This document shows positions 59,663 through 64,000 of a DNA stretch of 64,000 nucleotides, piece by piece (position 1 is the stretch's first letter; every line of letters begins with the position of its first letter). Source of the DNA: Mycobacterium sp. 852002-51057_SCH5723018. Its GTDB lineage: Bacteria; Actinomycetota; Actinomycetes; Mycobacteriales; Mycobacteriaceae. Location: positions 29,155 through 93,154 of the forward strand of contig NZ_LZIR01000074.1 in the NCBI RefSeq assembly GCF_001667035.1, written 5' to 3'. The position numbers and the translations under genes were made by a program. Below the pieces are notes generated by a model that had not been told where the DNA came from, searched no databases, and saw only the letters and a list, made by a program, of their open reading frames with translations.

Positions 59663-60738
59663 CCCGCGCCTCCTGCGAATCGGCGGCCCACCTCGTGGTA
59701 GAGCGCGCGGCTGTCGCCCAGCATCGCGGCGCCCTGCCAGGCGCGCCGGACGTAAAGGTGGGCGTCGTGCTCCCAGGTCTGGCCCAGGGCGCCGTGCACC
59801 TGTACCGCGGTGCGCGCGCAACTGACCGCCGCGTCGCCGGCCGCCGCCTTGGCCAGCGCCGCCGCGGTCCACGCTGCGGCGGGTGTGGCTTCGGGATCGG
59901 CCAGCTGGGCCGCCGCCGCCGCGTAGGTGAGGCTGCGGGCGCGTTCCACGCTGACATGGTTGTCGGCCAGCGCATGCTTGATCCCCTGGAAGGCGCCGAT
60001 GGGCGCGCCGAACTGGCGGCGCGCCTTCGCGTGCTCGACGGAGAGGCGCAAGGCCGCGCCCGCCACGCCGACCAGGTCCGCGGCTGCGGCCACCAGCGGC
60101 GACGTCAGCGCCGATTCGACGCCTCCGCTTTTCACGGGCGCGGTGACCAGCGGTTCGGCGTCGATCTCGACGTCGGCCACCGGTTGCGCCGGGTCGGTCG
60201 ACTCGCACGCCAGCGCGGTCACCCCGCTGGCACTGCCGCAGCGCGCGACCGCGACCACGACGCTGTCGTCGGATCGGGCCAGCGTGACGATCAGTTCCGC
60301 GCGGGACAGGTTGGGGACCGCCACCGCCCGGCCGCGCAGGCGCCCCCCGCGCAACGTCATCGGTGCGCCGGGCAGCCGAGATTTTCGTGGGTGGACCGCC
60401 AGGGTGGCGACGACGCCGCCGGCGATGTCGGTCAGCACCGAGTCGAGGCCGCCGGCCCGCAAGGCGCCCGCGGCCAGACCGACGCTGCTCAGCATCGGGA
60501 TGGGCGCGATGGCCGCGCCGCATTCCTCGAGAACCACGGCCAGCTCGACGGGTCCGTAGTCGCCGTCGGGCGCCGCGAGCTCCGTCCAGCCGAGGTCGAC
60601 GACCGTCTTCCACAGGGTGCGCCAGCGCTCGGGGTCGGTGATCGCCTGGCGGGCGGCGTCGGGCGGGCATTCGGTGCGCAGGATGTCGCGCACGGTGGCG
60701 CGCAGCGACAGCTGCTCCGAACTCAGACCGATGTCCAT
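59659..60738 (-). CDS. Acyl-CoA dehydrogenase, probable partner subunit
   Basis: A 359-residue FadE-like protein with LSLRATVRDILRTECP, RRQFGAPIGAFQGIKHALAD and the C-terminal HGALGQTWEHDAHLYVRR seen in non-base subunits; the GGT.E motif is absent. It opens the five-gene operon 60738-54909. The ATG at 60738 follows AGGGG. The promoter region is very AT-rich and shared with the divergent LLM gene. Confidence 0.86.
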   Translation of the reverse strand: MDIGLSSEQLSLRATVRDILRTECPPDAARQAITDPERWRTLWKTVVDLGWTELAAPDGDYGPVELAVVLEECGAAIAPIPMLSSVGLAAGALRAGGLDSVLTDIAGGVVATLAVHPRKSRLPGAPMTLRGGRLRGRAVAVPNLSRAELIVTLARSDDSVVVAVARCGSASGVTALACESTDPAQPVADVEIDAEPLVTAPVKSGGVESALTSPLVAAAADLVGVAGAALRLSVEHAKARRQFGAPIGAFQGIKHALADNHVSVERARSLTYAAAAAQLADPEATPAAAWTAAALAKAAAGDAAVSCARTAVQVHGALGQTWEHDAHLYVRRAWQGAAMLGDSRALYHEVGRRFAGGAG

Positions 60739-60746
60739 AAGACCCC

Positions 60747-60765
60747 TAACATAATAAAAATAGTA
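60747..60765. promoter_or_regulatory. AT-rich divergent promoter region with weak palindrome
   Basis: TAACATAA-TAA-AAATAGTA matches the window-wide operator consensus at 10 of 16 arm positions only, which in such AT-rich DNA may be chance. It lies between the divergent dehydrogenase (60738) and LLM (60810) starts and probably holds promoter elements. Confidence 0.3.
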
Positions 60766-60809
60766 AACTAGCGACCCCGTTGCAATCGGCGCGAGCACAG
60801 GTGGTCTGC

Positions 60810-61679
60810 ATGGTCGAGTGGTATCTGTTCCTTCCGCAGGTGCGGCTGTCGGCCGCCGACATCGCCGAGCGGGCCCGCCACGCCGAGGCCAGCGGTTTCG
60901 ACGGCATGGCGTTCATTGACCACTTGGAGGCGCCCGGGCGGCCCGGCGAAAGCATCTGGGAGGCAATGGGGATCGCGACGTGGGTGGCGGCCAAGACCGA
61001 GCGGTTACGGATCGGCCATCTGGTGTTGTGCGACGCCTTCCGGCACCCCGCCGTGCTCGCCAAGCAAGCCGTCACGCTCTCCGACGCGTCGGGCGGCAGG
61101 TTCGAGCTGGGCCTCGGTGCGGGCTCCTGGCCGGACGAGTTCGCCCGCTTCGACGTCGGCCGGCAGGATGCGCTGGCCAGGGTCGAGCAACTTGGCCGCC
61201 ACCTCGAGCTGATCAGACAGTACTGGGGCGACGAAGAGGGCGGCGCCGACCCGCAGGCCCCACGCCGGTCCCATCCGATACCGCTGGTCCTGGGCGGGAC
61301 CGGGCCCCGGATGATGGAACTCGTTCGCAGACACGCGGATTGGTGGAACCTGCCGGCCAACCAGATCGACAAGTTGCCCAAGCTGGCCCCGGCCGCGGGC
61401 ACGGCCCGGGTGTCGATTCAGCAGATGGTGGGTTTGGTCCGGTCCGGTGGTGACCCGCACACCGTCCGCGAGGTGAGCACCCGCCGGTTCGGCAACCTGG
61501 GGTCCGGATTGATCTGCGGCGCCGCCGACGAGTTGGTCGAGCACTTCACCGCCCTTACCGCCCAGCGCGTCGAGCGGTTCTACGTGTGGTTCGCCGATTT
61601 CGCCGTCCCGGATTCCCTGCACGAGTTCGGCGAATCGGTGATCAAGGCGTTCCCTGGCGCCGCCGACGGGCCTCCGTAG
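60810..61679 (+). CDS. LLM-class (luciferase-like) oxidoreductase
   Basis: A 289-residue luciferase-superfamily oxidoreductase with IAERARHAEASGFDGMAFID, SDASGGRFELGLGAGSWPDEF and VLGGTGPRMMELVRRHADWWN, the F420/FMN-binding pattern. The ATG at 60810 (MVEWYLF) starts the first beta strand; an earlier start at 60780 is possible. The last 38 bp overlap the 3' end of the convergent SDR gene. It is divergent from the acyl-CoA dehydrogenase operon and may share its promoter control. Confidence 0.86.
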   Translation: MVEWYLFLPQVRLSAADIAERARHAEASGFDGMAFIDHLEAPGRPGESIWEAMGIATWVAAKTERLRIGHLVLCDAFRHPAVLAKQAVTLSDASGGRFELGLGAGSWPDEFARFDVGRQDALARVEQLGRHLELIRQYWGDEEGGADPQAPRRSHPIPLVLGGTGPRMMELVRRHADWWNLPANQIDKLPKLAPAAGTARVSIQQMVGLVRSGGDPHTVREVSTRRFGNLGSGLICGAADELVEHFTALTAQRVERFYVWFADFAVPDSLHEFGESVIKAFPGAADGPP

Positions 61680-62361
61680 GCACGACCGGCGGCCGGGCGA
61701 AGGGCCCGCGCTGCACGGCGCTGAGCCGGATTTCCGGCAGATCGACCGACGAGTCCACCGTGTCCAGCCAGGCGACGGCCTCGGCGACGTCGGACACCTG
61801 TATCGCGTACATCTCGAAGGGAACGTCCTGCAGCATGCCGGTTTCCACCGGGCCGGGTGTGACGATGTGCACGCTGATGCCGTCGCGGTCGACTTCGAGC
61901 GCAAGGGCGCGCGCGAACGCGTTCATGCCGGCCTTCGACGCGGAGTACGCGGTCCGGGCCGGCATCGGCTCGTGCGCCGCCGACGACGAGATGAATACCA
62001 ACCGCGAGCCCGCGCGCATCCGTGGCAACGCGGCGGCGGTCACCACGAAGCACGAATCCAGATTGGCCGCCATGATGATCCGCCACTGGTCGAAGGTCTG
62101 CTTGCGGGCGTAGGTTCCGCCCAGCGTGCCGGCCGCGTGAACGACGAGGTCTATCGTCTCCAAAGCGCTTATGGCGTCAGGGAATCCGTCCGGATCGGAC
62201 GCATCGGCCACGATGTGACGCGCACCGATCTCGTCGGCCGCCGCACGCAGCGGGCCCTCGCGCCGGGCCGTCAGCACCACGTTGTAGCCGAGCTCGCTCA
62301 GCTTGCGCCCGCACCCCTTTCCGATGCCGCCGCTGCCGCCGGTAACCAATGCGGTTCGCAT
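61642..62361 (-). CDS. Short-chain dehydrogenase/reductase
   Basis: A 239-residue SDR with TGGSGGIG (7-14), Ser near 126, and Tyr139/Lys143. The C terminus (RPPVVPTEARRRRQGTP) is basic and unusual. It begins 14 nt after the GntR gene on the minus strand, so the two are probably cotranscribed. The C-terminal 38 bp overlap the LLM gene on the other strand. Confidence 0.86.
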   Translation of the reverse strand: MRTALVTGGSGGIGKGCGRKLSELGYNVVLTARREGPLRAAADEIGARHIVADASDPDGFPDAISALETIDLVVHAAGTLGGTYARKQTFDQWRIIMAANLDSCFVVTAAALPRMRAGSRLVFISSSAAHEPMPARTAYSASKAGMNAFARALALEVDRDGISVHIVTPGPVETGMLQDVPFEMYAIQVSDVAEAVAWLDTVDSSVDLPEIRLSAVQRGPFARPPVVPTEARRRRQGTP

Positions 62362-62375
62362 CGACGTCAAAGGCG

Positions 62376-63197
62376 TCAAGAGCGCCGCATATCCCGCGGG
62401 CGCGCCAAAGCCTGCGGCGACAGCGCATGGATGCGCTGACCGGGCTGACCCATCAGCACGTAGGTCTGGGTGTCGGCGAGGTGGCGGCCCGCGATGCGGC
62501 GAGCCCGGTCGACGTCGCCCTCCGCGATGGTCTCGGTGAGCTTGGTATGTGTGTTGAGCACCGCACGGCGTTGCGTCAACGAGGGGTAGGTGCCGCGTGC
62601 CGCGCTCTCGTCGGCCCACTGCCGTTCGTGGCTGGTCCACAGCGTCTCCAGGCTCCCCACCACGGCGATGATGGTGTGGTTACCGCAGCCGCGGACCACG
62701 AGATCGTGGAATTCGCGACCGATTTCGGTGAAGAGCCGGCCGTCCTCGAGGTTCTCGGCCATGGACTCGTTGACCTGCTTGAGCTCGGGAACCAGGGTGT
62801 CCGCCCGGTCGGGACGCTGAGCGGCCAGCGCGGCGCAGGCGGGCTCGAGTTCCTGCAACGCCATGCCAAGGTCGGCGACCGCCACCGACTCGCTCTGCAG
62901 TAGCAGGCCGAGCATGTAGGCCGCGCTGGTCTTGGCCGGCGCGTGCACGACGGCGCCGCCGCGATTGCCCCGCCGGACCGAAACCAACCCCTCGGTTTCC
63001 AGGATCCGCAGCGCTTCCCGCAGCGAGACCAGGCTGACGTTGAACTGTTCGACGAGCACCTCCTGGCGGGGCAGAAGATCGCCGTCGGCGAGCTCGCCGT
63101 CGATGATCTGGCGGCGCAACTCGTCGGCTACGATTTCGGCGATCCTCGGCGCCGACAATCGGCGGCGGGCGTCGGGGCCAATTCCCAGGGCGGTCAT
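62376..63197 (-). CDS. GntR/FadR-family transcriptional regulator (FCD domain)
   Basis: A 273-residue regulator with an N-terminal winged helix (about 15-80; EVLVEQFNVSLVSLREALRILETEGLV) and a C-terminal FCD ligand-binding domain (about 100-240), whose His/Asp residues (for example EFHDLVV and HLADT) usually bind a metal and an organic acid or acyl ligand. I prefer the ATG at 63197, which has GAGG 5 nt upstream, over the GTG at 63215. It is divergent from a CoA transferase gene, with an inverted repeat in between as a likely operator. Confidence 0.87.
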   Translation of the reverse strand: MTALGIGPDARRRLSAPRIAEIVADELRRQIIDGELADGDLLPRQEVLVEQFNVSLVSLREALRILETEGLVSVRRGNRGGAVVHAPAKTSAAYMLGLLLQSESVAVADLGMALQELEPACAALAAQRPDRADTLVPELKQVNESMAENLEDGRLFTEIGREFHDLVVRGCGNHTIIAVVGSLETLWTSHERQWADESAARGTYPSLTQRRAVLNTHTKLTETIAEGDVDRARRIAGRHLADTQTYVLMGQPGQRIHALSPQALARPRDMRRS

Positions 63198-63260
63198 CCA
63201 ATCCTCATGAATCACAACAGCAGAGAGCGCGCGGACCCGGCCGCGTGCTCGACTGGCTTA

Positions 63261-63289
63261 GCTATTTTAGCAGTAATGGTATAAATAGC
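63261..63289. promoter_or_regulatory. Inverted repeat in the GntR/CoA-transferase divergent promoter
   Basis: GCTATTT and AAATAGC form a perfect 7-bp inverted repeat around a 15-nt centre. The right part, TATAAATAGC, also occurs at 40029-40038. It ends 3 nt before the CoA transferase GTG, so it may combine a -10 element with an operator for the GntR protein. Confidence 0.45.
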
Positions 63290-63292
63290 CGG

Positions 63293-63820
63293 GTGAGCCG
63301 CGGATCCGACACCCGGCCGACACCGTTGCGAGATCTGCGTGTCGTCGAGATCAGCGACCGGATAGCGGGTAGCTATTGCGGCAAGTTGCTGGTCGATGCC
63401 GGAGCGCAGGTCCGCAAAATCGAGCCGCGGCAAGGGGATTGGCTGCGGCGGTACTCGGCCACGTGTGCGCCGGTGCCCGATGGCACTCCGTCGCCGCTCT
63501 TCAGCTACCTCAACGCGGGCAAGCAGAGCCTGGCCATCGCCGAAGGTGCTGAAGATTTGGCGCAATACCGCGCCATGCTGGCCGGCGCGGACGTGATCAT
63601 CGTCACCGCCGGGCGGGAGCGGGCGGCGGCACTGGGCGTCGATCCGCAGCGGCTGCTCGCGGACTCGCCGCGCGCGATCGTCGTCAGCATCTCCGACTTC
63701 GGCTGGACCGGACCGTATGCCGGGCGCGCCGCCAGCGAGTTCACGCTGCAGGCGTGGGCGGGCTCGCCCGGCTTTCGGGGCGATCCAGCGGGGCCGCCGG
63801 CCGGGTTGTTCCCGGGGCCG
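63293..63820 (+). CDS. CaiB/BaiF-family CoA transferase, truncated by poor sequence
   Basis: About 170 N-terminal residues of a class III CoA transferase: LRDLRVVEISDRIAGSYCGKLL, DAGAQVRKIEPRQGD and the later ISDFGWTGPYAGRAASEFTLQ, where an acidic residue near this position is usually catalytic (here in SEFTLQ, Glu replaces Asp). The GTG at 63293 starts the domain. The frame runs into G/C homopolymer sequence after about 63810, so the true 3' part is lost. It is divergent from the GntR regulator, its likely controller. Confidence 0.75.
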
Positions 63821-64000
63821 GGGGGGGGGGGGGGGGGGCGGGGGGGGTTTGGGGGGGGGGGGGGGGGGGCCCCCGGGCGCGCCGGCGGCGGGGGGGGCCT
63901 CCCCGGGGGCCCGCCGGGGCGGGCCCGCCCGGCGCCCCCCCGGGGGGGGGGGCCCCCCGGCCCCGGGGGGGGGGGCGGGGCCCGCCGCGGGGCCCCGATG
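63811..64000. other. Low-quality G/C homopolymer sequence
   Basis: Almost only G and C runs, unlike anything else in the window, and the coding pattern of the CoA transferase breaks down here. This looks like a sequencing or assembly artefact at a contig end rather than biology. Confidence 0.85.

Noticed and set aside
60747..60765. Ninth copy of the palindromic operator
   Set aside because: Only 10 of 16 arm positions match and the DNA is very AT-rich, so the match may be chance. Listed only as a promoter region.
63811..64000. G-quadruplex-like or repeat element at the end
   Set aside because: The runs appear abruptly in the middle of a gene and have the look of base-calling failure, so no biological meaning is assigned.

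Overview
The window looks like a piece of a slow-growing mycobacterial chromosome, most likely from the Mycobacterium avium complex or a relative. This is inferred from the very high GC content, the density of acyl-CoA metabolism genes, three luciferase-like (probably F420-dependent) oxidoreductases, two Mce-associated membrane proteins and two copies of a MIRU-type interspersed repeat. No tRNA, rRNA, CRISPR array, insertion sequence or phage gene was seen. The last ~190 bases (from about 63810) are G/C homopolymer runs that look like sequencing or assembly failure.

Layout. 1-4482 (minus): an operon of three crotonase-fold proteins and two acyl-CoA ligases, the second cut by the left edge. 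4614-6190 (plus): thioesterase and crotonase. 6205-7014: TetR regulator. 7201-9049 (plus): SDR and DapA-like aldolase. 9118-9669 (minus): CsbD-like stress protein and a small membrane protein. 9948-16772 (plus): six-gene operon of crotonase, amidohydrolase, acyl-CoA ligase, amidohydrolase and two acyl-CoA dehydrogenases. 16827-18805 (minus): acetate-type symporter with its DUF485 partner. 18979-22606 (minus): P450, CoA transferase, thiolase. 22707-27463 (minus): Rieske oxygenase, isochorismatase-like protein, thioesterase, acyl-CoA ligase, SDR, each overlapping the next by 4 nt. 27607-30175 (plus): hydrolase, SnoaL-like protein, LLM oxidoreductase. 30227-31723 (minus): carboxyltransferase. 31813-34067 (plus): LLM oxidoreductase and P450. 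34078-35373 (minus): serine beta-lactamase-like lipoprotein. 35497-37585 (plus): two SDRs. 37582-39968 (minus): P450 and zinc alcohol dehydrogenase. 40119-43648 (plus): Rieske ferredoxin, two amidohydrolases and a degenerate esterase. 43660-45149 (minus): Mce-associated pair. 45304-47705 (plus): acyl-CoA dehydrogenase pair. 47702-49672 (minus): four-domain RsbU/RsbW/RsbV-like protein. 49963-52273 (minus): amidohydrolase and a TetR-thioesterase fusion. 52512-54890 (plus): membrane-associated metal hydrolase, ferredoxin and ferredoxin reductase. 54909-60738 (minus): acyl-CoA ligase and four acyl-CoA dehydrogenases. 60810-61679 (plus): LLM oxidoreductase. 61642-63197 (minus): SDR and GntR regulator. 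63293-end (plus): CoA transferase, truncated.

Together the genes read as a large catabolic region. P450s, a Rieske oxygenase and flavin-type oxygenases would oxidise a hydrophobic, probably cyclic substrate; ligases and CoA transferases would activate it; dehydrogenases, crotonases, amidohydrolases and a thiolase would break it down. The substrate cannot be read from the sequence.

The most interesting signal is non-coding. A 19-bp imperfect palindrome with consensus TACTGTAA-N3-TTACAGTA recurs in eight promoter regions (4508, 7129, 9875, 22655, 27488, 31783, 40065, 45187) and is perfect at 22655. It lies in front of most of the catabolic operons between 4 and 46 kb. This suggests one regulon, with the TetR protein at 6205-7014, which has a site beside its own gene, as the leading candidate regulator.
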